NCBI GenBank assembly: GCA_004794655.1
Contig: SMMW01000592.1
Coordinates: forward strand, 558,001 to 622,000
Direction of reading: 5' to 3'
DNA: 64,000 bases
From: Marisa cornuarietis
Lineage: Eukaryota; Mollusca; Gastropoda; Architaenioglossa; Ampullariidae
Shown here: piece after piece, positions 1-9,751 of the stretch
Numbering within the stretch: the stretch's first letter is position 1
Layout of the letters: every line of letters begins with the position of its first letter
Program-made: the position numbers and the translations under genes
The notes under the pieces: generated by a model
Database searches by the model: none
Seen by the model: only the letters and a program-made list of their open reading frames with translations
Told to the model about the DNA's origin: nothing

Positions 1-2570
1 AACTTTAGTCGAGGTTTGAGAAGTGACGGGCGCAGGGCATAGAAGGCATAGGGCGCAACACAAAACATCTCACAGATATCGTTTGGTGGGTGTCAGTTGC
101 AATATAATAATAATAATGACGACTTGTATAGGGCATTTCTCCACACACAATAGAGCTCAGTGCGCTTTAACTTGATGCGCTGAAGCGGACAATATTTGTC
201 AATTTTGTTCAAAGTCTGCACAATGCGTTAGTTATATTTAGAAAATGTATGAAGGTATATTGTAGCTGTCCTCCAGCTGCGACTGCCACAAGTTAACACC
301 ACTAGCACGGATAGAATTTGGGAATTTTTTTTCTCATCTTCTTTTGTCTTCCTTTTTTTGGGAGGGGGGCGGGGGTAGCGGGTTAATTGTTTTAACGACG
401 TGGCAAATTACTTTATTCTGAAGCGGCTTAGGTGTAGTGTCAGGACGTAAGTTTCTCTAGCGCTAACCACAGTCTTATCCGAGATCTTTCCATTTGAGAA
501 AAGATTTATTTTTTTTCTATGATCTTTTGCCGTAGAGCATGTCCTCGCTTGTCGACAGCACGCAGGCTCATGCACACTTACACGAATTTCAAATGAACAC
601 GCACAGAAGGGAGAAAAAAGGTGCAGACATAGGAAGGTGTGTCAGGCGACTATCACACCACACGTCTGTACCCAAACCCAACCTACACTCAAAGCCCATC
701 TTTTGACTTTTCTCGGGGGATAGCTTGAAGCATTTGCCTTGCAGAGTCTTCGCCATAAAACAGTCAGACTGGAGAGAGGTTGTGCAAACTGCCACTCTTT
801 ATCACACGTGTGTCGTCGTTGGAGAGGGCGCAAGGAGGTTGTTCACTCGGTAGTATGCCTTCTTGGCACTAAGAATAGACGTGCTCGTGGTTAGAATGTT
901 TAAAAGTAGAATTGGAGGAAGTGAGTGGGCGAACGGCGGTGCAACCTTTGACCCGTCGGGGAGACTGCTGCTTTGTTTTACAAATGCTGCGGTTACGACC
1001 GTAGGCAACATGCGACCGACCTACCGGCACATCGAGAGAATCAAAGCGCTGGATGATATATGCGGTTCAGGTCGACAAATAAATAGCGCCGTCCTAAGAT
1101 TGGCCCCTTTGTGACCGTGGGAGGTTATCGGTTGATAGACAACATCCACAGGAACTGTTCGCGTGCGGGCGTGTGTGTGTGTGTGTGAGGGAGAGTGAGT
1201 GAGTAGTGTGTATATGCATGTGTGCATGCGCAATTGCATATTTGTACTACTAATCCCTCAAGCGACATCTTTCCCTTCCCGCTTGTCAAGTTTTGTGGCC
1301 GCCGCCCCCCCCCTCCCACTTTATTGAGTTTACTGCTTGTACTTTATCATCTGCGTCGTATTTGTGTCATTTCCAATTTCCCAGTATGAGAAATGACTGT
1401 GCGGGACTTTTTCTCGCGAAAAGAGTGTCAGAGAAGTGGCTTGCCATACAGGTATTTTGTTTACGCTTTTATTCTGCAACCGCTTTGTGTGACAAGTGGG
1501 TGGTGGGTAGGGGTACGAGCCGGTGTCCCCCTTCCCTTCTCCCACAGAATATGTTCACTCACTGCACAGAGTCGCGACATACGCCAGTCCGTAGTAGATC
1601 AGTTAGACTCCCTGTTGATACGATACAGATAATAACACCTTTAGCCCAAATATAACACATAGGCACTGTGCAGTATGGTGGCAGCGTGTATGTCTGGTTT
1701 TCAGCAGTGTCACCCTTCCTCCCCAAAGCGTGTGCAGACTGGAATGCAAGTAAGTGTATACCCGCTTTGCGATACTCTCTCCCTACAGCCTTGTACAGCC
1801 GATTACATGTGGCCAGGCTAGACTCGCAAAGTTTCTTTTTATGAGCGACATTATGACCGTGGTGTTCTGGGGAACTCTGGGACCGTGTTTGTTGTGAACG
1901 TTGGGTGCACCTCTCAGAAGTACTTGACCGCAGAAACTGGGAGCCCTAACGAGAGCAAAGCAGTCTTCCAGCTGGTGACCTGACCCCGCCGTGACCCAGC
2001 ATAGCCTTTGTCTTCGACTGGGACGTTCTAGCAGCCAGAGTCAGGTCCTGCAAAAAGGGTTCAGATCTCATCTCCGTCACCCGTAATTTCTCGGTGGATG
2101 TGGTAGTAGCTGTCGACAGACCTGGACACCCTTGCCACGAAATACCCTCAGTTGCTGACTCCATGTAAACACTAATAGTGACTTGATAGCTATTGTTAGA
2201 AATTCTTCTTGTGATCTTGTGAACAGTTACCATCGTTCATACGTTGGAAAGTCAGCAAAGCTTCCGCCATCTCCACCTCCCCTCCTGCAAGCTGTCCCCG
2301 CTGCCCTCCACATGAGAGACGATGGATCGAGGCAGCAACAGTAGCAAAGTAGCGCGGATGAAGGCGCGAGGATTGGCGAGAAAAGCTTGAAGTCTGGTCA
2401 CTAATGTGGGGAGAGAACTCGATGAAGAGCAAAGAGAAATTCCTGATTCGAGTCTGAGGAGGTTGTGAGGGGTAGGGGTAGCTCGAGAGAAGATGGGTCT
2501 ACCTGGGGGCAGGTGGAGGGCGGTGGTGTCGGAGCGATGAGTCTCTCCGGCCAGCCAGGCGGCCAGCAGG
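1..2570 (+). promoter_or_regulatory. CpG-rich upstream region / probable promoter and 5' leader
   Basis: CpG dinucleotides are frequent here, while the DNA from about 2.75 kb onward is AT-rich and CpG-poor. Such a sharp change before an ATG-bearing exon fits an unmethylated promoter. No clear TATA box or coding exon was found. It holds a GT microsatellite near 1165-1210 and a dispersed-repeat relic at 104-182. An in-frame TGA at 2538 lies just upstream of the ATG at 2571, so 2541-2570 would be leader if the exon is real. The promoter role is inferred from composition alone. Confidence 0.4.
104..182 (+). repeat. Dispersed repeat relic (…gcgctttaa… type)
   Basis: An ATAATAATAATGACGAC run is followed by a stretch resembling 56079-56140: both have a short CTTGTATAGGGCATTT / CTTATATAGCACCATA box, then a GCTCA or CTCAT, then GCGCTTTA / GTGTTTTAC. 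The segment 40230-40300 has the same start. The copies look like decayed members of one family. I cannot name the family. Confidence 0.3.
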
Positions 2571-2696
2571 ATGATGAACGCCTACCGCAAGCGCCGGGAG
2601 GCCAGCAGGAAGGAGTCGGGACTGCCGCTGAGGGAACGGCTATACCAGTGCGTGCAGAGCGGCCCGCTGTCCGACAAGGTCCTGCGCCATCTCACG
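2571..2696 (+). CDS. CLASP: CLASP candidate first coding exon (alternative N-terminus)
   Basis: The exon opens with ATGATG after an in-frame TGA at 2538 and codes 42 residues, starting MMNAYRKRREASRKES and ending LSDKVLRHLT. It ends at a CTCACG/GTAATT donor in phase 0, matching the phase-0 acceptor of the TOG1 exon at 4179. The N-terminal 15 residues are very basic; the rest could form one helix (LRERLYQCVQSG). It does not resemble the usual first HEAT repeat of CLASP TOG1, with its WVNSSNYK-like end. This is therefore either a diverged first exon or an alternative start that gives a TOG1 lacking part of its first HEAT repeat. The canonical upstream exons may lie left of the window. Confidence 0.6.
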
Positions 2697-4178
2697 GTAA
2701 TTGCAGGCAAAGAGATAATGATGATGCAAGGGAGACTAACCCTGGTGGGTGAGGGTTGAAAGGGGGGTGGGGCGATGATTAACCCAATTTGACCAGAAAA
2801 AGCCAGGTCCTGTTGGCGCACCAGCATGCCTTCTCCATGTGTGTGTGTGTGCGTGCGCATGCTTGCATGTACAAGAGAGGAAGTGTTGTGGAACAGCACA
2901 CAGACATTTGGAATTACAATATTAATTCTCATGTGTTCTGTGAAAGTCTAATGCTACCTTTAAAGCACAAACCTCCAGAAACATTAATTTTATGGGACTG
3001 CTGAGATTGTTCTCATTGGCATGGTCTTGAGACCAAAGGTTTGTTGTTAAAACTTAGCTTAAGTTCAAGTAACTGACAGGCCTGAGAGACAGACTTGTGT
3101 CTAGGATTCTATTCTGTTTGTATATGTATTTCCTTGTCAAAGCTCCTCATAGCATTTTTACCTTGTAACTTAGTTCTTCTATTGTTAAAATAATGTAATA
3201 ATTGTGAAACTTACATGATGTTAATGATAAATATTTGTAAACACTTGTCTCCCCCACTGAGGTGTTTACAAAAAAAAAAAAGATCATTACATCCAAACCA
3301 TTCTGGCCATCTGATCAGTCACAGCTGACAATGAAACATTGAAAAGAAAGTGTGTGGGAGGAAGGCATGATCTTTTAAAAAAAATGTATTGTTAATAAAA
3401 ACTGTAACATTCCCACTTTTTTTTAAAGCTCCTTATCTCTCATTCTCACTCTCACTAACATATCTGCCTGCACACATGACATTGTCTCACACATGTTATG
3501 TGTAACTGATTTTGCGGGAGAAGGATCACACACAGAAAATGTTAAAAAAAAACCTGAAATAATTTCTAATACAGACAGGTTACAGATATTTGATGTATTT
3601 TAGTTCTTATTTTTTGAGCTTTTGTTTATCTACTTCACCTTCTGTAACATGCTGTAAATTTCCTGTAACATTTCGCTCACATCATCTCCCTGCCAGTTGA
3701 GATGACTATTTCCATTATCAAAGTGACATCACTGTGACTTCATCAAGTTGTGACGACCAATAGATTAGATGAAAAGTTCAAGAAAGATCAAAGCAAGTCA
3801 CAGTTACAACATTAGGTGGGGGCTGGTTCCTGTGGCTGCTACTAGCCATGGATTGAACCATCTTTTGTTAGTTTCTTTGTTTTTTTTATAGTAATGAAAT
3901 ATTTGGTTAGAGGTGAGGACAAACTTTTAGAAAATTAAATCATTTCTGACCTTTTTTGAATGAATATCTGATGAGATAATTAGGTAAGAGTGGAAAACAA
4001 AAGGTTGAAACAAAGGAACAACCTATCCTGCCATTAGTTTGTGTGATCAGTCTGCAACATTTCAGCCCAAAACAAATGATTTGTGCATGCATTAGTGGGC
4101 TGTATTTCTCACCACAGACTAATCAAAAATAGGAAAGGTTTGTTTGTCATCAGTAATATGTTATGCTTTGCTTTGTAG
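2697..4178 (+). other. Intron, no feature seen
   Basis: AT-rich and CpG-poor, with poly-A, poly-T and short GT runs. I searched it for an exon coding the usual WVNSSNYK end of the first TOG1 HEAT repeat in phase 0 and found none. Confidence 0.6.
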
Positions 4179-4257
4179 GTCTCAGTCAATGGACTAGAAG
4201 TGTTGTGCCTTATGGTAGACCGGATGGGGGAGGAGTTCAAGCCACATATAACTACAG
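4179..4257 (+). CDS. CLASP: CLASP TOG1 exon (HEAT A/B)
   Basis: A CTTTGTAG acceptor opens phase-0 coding VSVNGLEVLCLMVDRMGEEF, which aligns with the vertebrate segment VVLLGMDILSALVTRLQDRF. It ends ACTACAG/GTAATT in phase 1 (26 codons plus one base). The first HEAT repeats of TOG1 regulate lattice and kinetochore binding in the family; TOG1 does not bind free tubulin well. Confidence 0.93.
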
Positions 4258-4860
4258 GTAATTTACATGCATGTGTGTGCATGTATATATGTATGTGCAT
4301 GTAGTCACCTCAGATGTAACACTTTGCATGCATGCCACAGTCTTAAATGCCTGCACACCTGTAAAAAAACGTACATCAGACACTGATTGTACCACAGAAT
4401 TAAATTGGTAATGTGCTCTTGACAACAAGTCTCGGGATCTGAAGTTCTGTGCAACATTTAAACGCTAACAGTAATTACACCCACACATATGAATCTATTT
4501 GTGGCCTTAAAATACTTGTTTTTTTTCAACATGGGTGTGGGAGTTGACAACTATCCACTCATGCACATCCATGGAATATATGCTTGGTAATTTCAGCAAT
4601 AATTGTTGTAGCTGTATTAAACGTACAACAAAATGATGGTGTGGTAAAAGTGCTTCAATCTTTTATAAATGTGAAGGCTTATAAAAAAAAGGACTAAGAG
4701 AAAGTCAGAGCCAAGGATTCATTTTCATATTTATTTCGATAATTTAAGAATTGTTTCCTTGGCCTGTCATTGGGTATGTGTCGTGCATGTGTGTGTGTGT
4801 GCTTGTGCATGTGTGTGTATGCGTGTGCACATGCATATCTGGTGTGATACTTTTCTACAG

Positions 4861-4904
4861 TTCTTCCTGCTGTCATTGACAGACTAGGAGATGCTAAAGA
4901 TCAG
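4861..4904 (+). CDS. CLASP: CLASP TOG1 exon (RLGDAKD loop)
   Basis: This 44-nt exon between TTTTCTACAG and GTAAGC codes LPAVIDRLGDAKDQ. The RLGDAKD loop is nearly invariant in CLASP TOG1. It enters in phase 1 and leaves in phase 0. A long GT-rich microsatellite lies just upstream (about 4785-4840). Confidence 0.95.
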
Positions 4905-5366
4905 GTAAGCCTGAAATAGGTAACAGTTTATTTGTCACATTTGCCCCATAAAGCCTGGCTGCCTTTTTTATGGTGAATGCATTTGAGCCTTATTTTGGTT
5001 TTAAAATTGGAGACTTTAATAATAGCATACTGTGAACAGTGTCTGTGAATTACTAGCATTGGCTTTACTTATATGCTTGAATGGCAGCTTACTACTTTGT
5101 TTACTGAATTGTTTACCATCACGCTGAAATCCATAAATGCATGTCAGTGAAACCGTGTTTGGTTTCTTCTTGCCTTTGTGGCTTGTTTGATAAACTTCAG
5201 AAGTGTTGAGTGAATCTGTATTTTAAAAAAATATTAATATTTCAGGGTTTTATATTTAAAAAATCTCTTCCATTTCTTGCAGCATTGCATTTATTAGCAA
5301 CAAAACTGTGTGCACACAATCATAGCTGTTATCAATATCTACAACTCATCTTTTGCTGAATTGTAG

Positions 5367-5426
5367 GTTCGTGATCAGGCACAACAGCTGTTGCTGAAGC
5401 TGATGTTACCAGCATCTTCCCCACAG
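5367..5426 (+). CDS. CLASP: CLASP TOG1 exon
   Basis: A 60-nt phase-0 exon (TTGTAG acceptor, GTGTGT donor) coding VRDQAQQLLLKLM plus a short PASSPQ loop. It aligns with VREQDQTLLLKIMDQAANPQ of vertebrate CLASP1. Confidence 0.94.
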
Positions 5427-6556
5427 GTGTGTTGACAGCTTTATAGCATGTGTTACCATGTGATACCTGCTACAGCAGTGTTAAACAAAAGATGAAGTTG
5501 GTTCATGTTTCCCACTCACCTCCATCCCATTATAGACTTGGTCAGTCAAGTTCATGAGTCACATACTTTTTTAGTCACCTTCTATTATTGTGTCTGTGGA
5601 AGATGATAATTTAAATCGGAGAGGGAATGAGAAATGTAAAGGGATGCAGACAAATTGTAAGGTTGATGTTGACAGATTGGTGCTTTCTAGAAAGCTGTTT
5701 CATAACTTTTATCATTTAAAAAATATTTTAACTGTTACTTCTTGTAACTAGCTGAAAAATGTGTTTGGGTAGAGGGTATGAGCTCTGCCCTTGGTGGTTT
5801 CTGCACATCATTGAGGCAGTGGTTTCAGTTAGTGGGGCCTGTGACATGTACCTGATGTATCAGAGATGGTGAAAAGTGGCAGAGACAAATGTTTAGTCTT
5901 CTGTGCTCTTGAATAATGCTCCCTGCCCTTACAGCCACAAGGGTATATGACTCTTTACATTTTTTAAAATGTGGAGAGTAGCTTTTTCCAGACCCATTTA
6001 TCCCTGCTTGGTTTATTACTCTGTTTGATATAAAGATTTGGCTGCCGTTGGTTTGCAAAGGAACAGTGCATGAAGTGTTGAGGGTAGGACTGTAGGAGGT
6101 AATATTTAGATGGGGTTGGGAACTGATGCTGTTGTGAAAAAGGATTTGTTGCAAGAGGTGAGGATTTTCAGGGTTTAGGTGGTAGATACCTTTCTGATGC
6201 CTCACTAAAGAAGATAATTTTTTGTTTGGCAGAGTCCTGTTGTAAGAGATCTGTAAGCCAGACATAGTAAATGTTGAGCAGAAAAAGATGCTACAGAGAT
6301 GCCAAGGGTTGGAGGGAGTGAATAAGTCTGTGACATTTATTTCCCTCAGATTTTGATTCTTGGGCACCGGGCATTATACACATTTAAATGTAGAGCCTGT
6401 AATGGTGCATGAGTATCAGTGCATGGGGCACATATGTAAATCAGGCATAGACTGCATGATCAATGTGGTCATTTTCTTAGTTGCTTTTTCTCTCTAAATG
6501 GTAATCTTTTTTTCAAATAAAATAGAAATTAAAAAGTTGGTATTTTGATTTTGCAG
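5427..6556 (+). other. Intron; contains an unexplained open frame on the minus strand
   Basis: AT-rich intron. A minus-strand frame open for 180 codons (5825-6367) is the longest open frame in the window. It is rich in His, Asn, Ser and Leu, has no motif I know, and lies opposite a transcribed intron, so I do not call it a gene. Nothing else seen. Confidence 0.5.
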
Positions 6557-6648
6557 TATGTCTTTGAGCGGATGGCTGGAGCATTTGGTCACAAGCTGTG
6601 GCATGTGCGGGAAGGGGTACTGGTCTGCCTGCAAAACACAATTAACAG
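6557..6648 (+). CDS. CLASP: CLASP TOG1 exon (HEAT C)
   Basis: TTTTGCAG acceptor and AACAG/GTAGGT donor. It codes YVFERMAGAFGHKLWHVREG and then VLVCLQNTINR. This matches the vertebrate stretch YVWDRMLGGFKHKNFRTREG. Enters in phase 0 and leaves in phase 2. Confidence 0.94.
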
Positions 6649-6768
6649 GTAGGTCAGGCTTTCCTGGTAACCTTACTTCCTGCCAGAAGATGATATGTCC
6701 TACATGTCTTTGTTTCAAGGACACTGGACATGCACACTTGGCTTTTTAGAAAACAATGACTGTTTCAG

Positions 6769-6844
6769 ATATGGAGCACGAAGCTTGCAGCTGTCCAAAA
6801 CTGTTCCAGCAATTTGCAAACTTCTGGATGACCAGAATGGACAG
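6769..6844 (+). CDS. CLASP: CLASP TOG1 exon (HEAT D)
   Basis: Acceptor TGTTTCAG and donor GACAG/GTATGT. The codon split across the intron restores Arg, then YGARSLQLSKTVPAICKLLD, as in the family's SKIVPHICNLLGDPN segment. Leaves in phase 0. Confidence 0.93.
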
Positions 6845-8060
6845 GTATGTTTGTAAAGTGTGTGCAGCAGTTGAGTTGCAAGATAAGGAGTTGTTAATTA
6901 TTAAGGACATGGAGGCGTGGGAGGAACAATCAGCTATAAATGTCTATTAGAAATTTCTAAACTGCTATGTGCATATATTGACTTTTTTTTTTGGCAGGTA
7001 AGTGTCTTAAGGAAACACTTTTCATGCAGAAGCCCACTAAATGTTTTCCTGATCTTTACGCCTCTTGCTTTAAGGTAATAAGACTATGAAAACATAAACT
7101 GTGGTTCTCTATTTATGTCCTTGTTGTCCAAAAGCAGGTTGACTTTGTGGTCTGAAATCATGCATGATGATTGAACAAGCAGTCTCTCTCATCTGGTGTT
7201 TCATAAGAGATTGTGACTGAATTTTCTAACTTCACACATACCACACAACATTAATGCCTGGCTACACACAATTCAAGGCAGATAAGGCTCTTGGGTCATT
7301 TTACTTTGCTAGTGCAACAAGCAACATAAAAAGCCTGAACAAAAACTAATTCTCCTGCAAGGACATGCTCTGGCATAGACAAGATGCTGGAAGCTTTTCT
7401 GACCATTTCCTGATTGATCACAAAACGAAGCGAAATCCCTCTCCTTGACACTAATGACTTTATAACATATATGGGTTACATTACTGTTTAAACTGTTAGC
7501 ATACCAGGGAAAAAAATGGTAAAACACTTTCAGTGAATGACTGATGAAAACGGCTCAAGATTGCTGTGTTGACTGGAAATATGCTCATCTTCCTCATCAT
7601 ACTAATTATGATATATAATCATTTGTATTCATTGGAGGGAGGTTAGAAGGAAAGCCGCCTGTAGCTAAAGTAAGGGGAGATAGGAGATGTCACTGCTCAA
7701 CTCCCTATACCATAAAGCATTGGCTGTGTAATGCAGACTGTTCAGAACAAAAATGATGTACCCATTCCATGTAATCTGTCTGTTTCTTTATATTTCTAGT
7801 TGTGTACAATACTAGTGAGGTTTGGGTAAGAAAAAAGATGTGTGTCTAATACCGTTACTAGTATTTTAATCAAAATATAAGTAGACTTAGAAAGTTATAA
7901 AACAGGATAGACAATTTTGATGTGAGGCTAAGCTTTATAGATAAGAGACACAATCAAAATTGGTTACCAAGGGTAATCTAAGGTAGCATAACTGCATTCC
8001 CCTTCAAAATATGAAAGAACTTTGTAGTGATCTTTAAAACTATTTTTAAACCATCTTCAG
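6845..8060 (+). other. Intron, nothing seen
   Basis: AT-rich and CpG-poor, without recognisable exon, repeat family or RNA gene. Confidence 0.5.
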
Positions 8061-8158
8061 GTGCGAGATGCAGCAGTCAGTACCCTGACAGAAATTTATC
8101 GTCACGTTGGGGAGAAAGTGAGAGTTGATCTTAGCCGCAAAGGCATTCCACAGCAAAG
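8061..8158 (+). CDS. CLASP: CLASP TOG1 exon (HEAT E)
   Basis: Acceptor CATCTTCAG, donor CAAAG/GTAATT. Codes VRDAAVSTLTEIYRHVGEKV and RVDLSRKGIPQQ, closely matching vertebrate VRDAAINSLVEIYRHVGERV. Enters phase 0, leaves phase 2. Confidence 0.96.
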
Positions 8159-8287
8159 GTAATTGTCTGTGTTTAAATTCAATTGCATATTTATAAATTC
8201 ATACTATTATTATTATTAGTCAAGTATTAAACAGTCATTATTGGATTTCTAGGCAGTGCATTTGTTATTTTCCTTTTTTATATACAG

Positions 8288-8358
8288 GTTGGCTCAGATC
8301 TTTGCCAGGTTTGATGAGGTGAAGGCATCTGGAAACATGTTGCCTACAGCTGATATGG
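8288..8358 (+). CDS. CLASP: CLASP exon, end of TOG1
   Basis: Acceptor TATACAG, donor ATATGG/GTGAGT. Codes LAQIFARFDEVKASGNMLPT, matching the family's FTKFDEVQKSGNM. It ends in phase 1, and this phase is kept by the following linker exons. That is what lets alternative first exons with phase-1 donors replace the whole TOG1 block. Confidence 0.95.
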
Positions 8359-9739
8359 GTGAGTTGGGTATTATTGTTTGTTAAATAAGTATTTACTGAC
8401 TACTAGATCTTTTCTGTCTTGTGCATACATTTGACTTATTTTGTGTCAGTGTTCTTTTTAGGTATCTGTGTATTTTAACAGTTGCTGGAATATTTTTGAA
8501 CTACAGTCCTTAGAACTGGAAAGTTTATTTTTTGTAGGATATTTTTGGTCACTGGTCGATTTGACCATATACCACAAAACAAGTCGATTTGACTACTGTG
8601 CATGGTCATTTTAATCACAGCTAAGAGTTGATTTGACCATAGTCGGGGGTCAGTTTGACCACTGATTACAGAGCTAGTTCTCAAATGATTTATCTGCAGA
8701 TGTGCACATGCTCAATGATGTGAAAGACAAGGTCATGCAGACCTGAGGTGTTGATGTCACCACACAATGTTCTTTTAAAGTCAACTTTAAAGGAGAGAGA
8801 GAGAGAGGTGTGCGCGCCATCCAAAGGCATCATCATTCTTACTTATCAAGATTATCTTGAATTTTGGTTCACACCCAATGATCTTGTTGTCAGATTGTGC
8901 TTCCAGCTACTTTCTGGTCTAAAGAAGGGCACATGTTGAAACATAAATACAGAACAAACTTTGATTATTCACCTGAAAGAGGCAAGCAAAATTCAGTGAA
9001 AAAAAAAACAAACTTAAAAAGTGTTTTAAATGGAAACTGATTTGTATGCTTACTTATCCACATGCACAAACACAACACACACATAAATGATAAAAGTGAC
9101 AGAGAGATCGATGTGTGTAGGTGAACCAATGTCGATAAAGAAGACTAATTCAAAATTCATTTATAAAGTGGTCAAATCATTGCCATGATAAACAACCTAG
9201 CACCATTTCTGACTTTATTATTTTTTACTTTCCTATTGTTTTATTTTTTTTCTTCTCTTCTGTTTTTTGCTGCGCAATGAGCATTCTTTTGAATGGATAC
9301 CTGGGCAGTATAAATCGACATCATCATCATCATCGATTGAATTAACTATGGACTGTGGTTTAATTGACAATGGGCTGTGATTAAATCATGTGGTGGTCAA
9401 ATTGGCAAATGATTGACTCTACCAGTTCCCCTTATCTGTTGGGCTCTGGTTTTTATTGATGTTTGAGGTCTCCTATGAAAGGAGTTATAATTATTTTGTG
9501 CCTTTGTGAGACCGATTTTGTATGGTGAGAGGATGAGTAAAATTCTTTGCTTTATGACTAGATTTGCTATTTTTGTTGTTTCTAGGGAAAATTTACTTAA
9601 AATGAGCCCTGACCTTTTTTTTAGGTTTTTGTTTATACCAGTTTCATTTCTATTAAGGGTTTTCTTTACACTTACAGTGTATGATCTGTGAAAATTAAGT
9701 GGAAAACATTTCTGATGTTTACCATTGTTTTTTTGACAG
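8359..9739 (+). other. Intron with a cluster of GTCGATTTGACC-like motifs
   Basis: AT-rich intron. Apart from the repeat cluster at 8551-8665 and related GGTGGTCAAATTGGC and GTGGTCAAATC words near 9165-9410, nothing is recognised. Confidence 0.5.
8551..8665. repeat. Degenerate motif cluster (G)GTCGATTTGACCA
   Basis: The word recurs at about 8554, 8583, 8627 and 8649 with small changes (GGTCGATTTGACCAT, AGTCGATTTGACTAC, AGTTGATTTGACCAT, GGTCAGTTTGACCAC). It is partly self-complementary (GGTC…GACC). It may be the remains of a small inverted-repeat transposon, with the other end near 9398. Confidence 0.35.
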
Positions 9740-9751
9740 ATCCCCTTTCTG
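9740..9751 (+). CDS. CLASP: Probable 12-nt CLASP microexon
   Basis: Twelve bases, ATCCCCTTTCTG, sit between a strong acceptor (GTTTTTTTGACAG) and a good donor (GTATGT). With phase 1 on both sides they add DPLSG-like residues between the end of TOG1 and the linker exon at 35959. Size, splice signals and phase all agree, but the sequence is too short to support by homology. Confidence 0.5.

Noticed and set aside
5825..6367. Longest open frame of the window, minus strand, 180 codons
   Set aside because: No domain or motif, low-complexity composition, lies in an intron opposite CLASP, no start context or promoter signs. Likely chance or a repeat relic.
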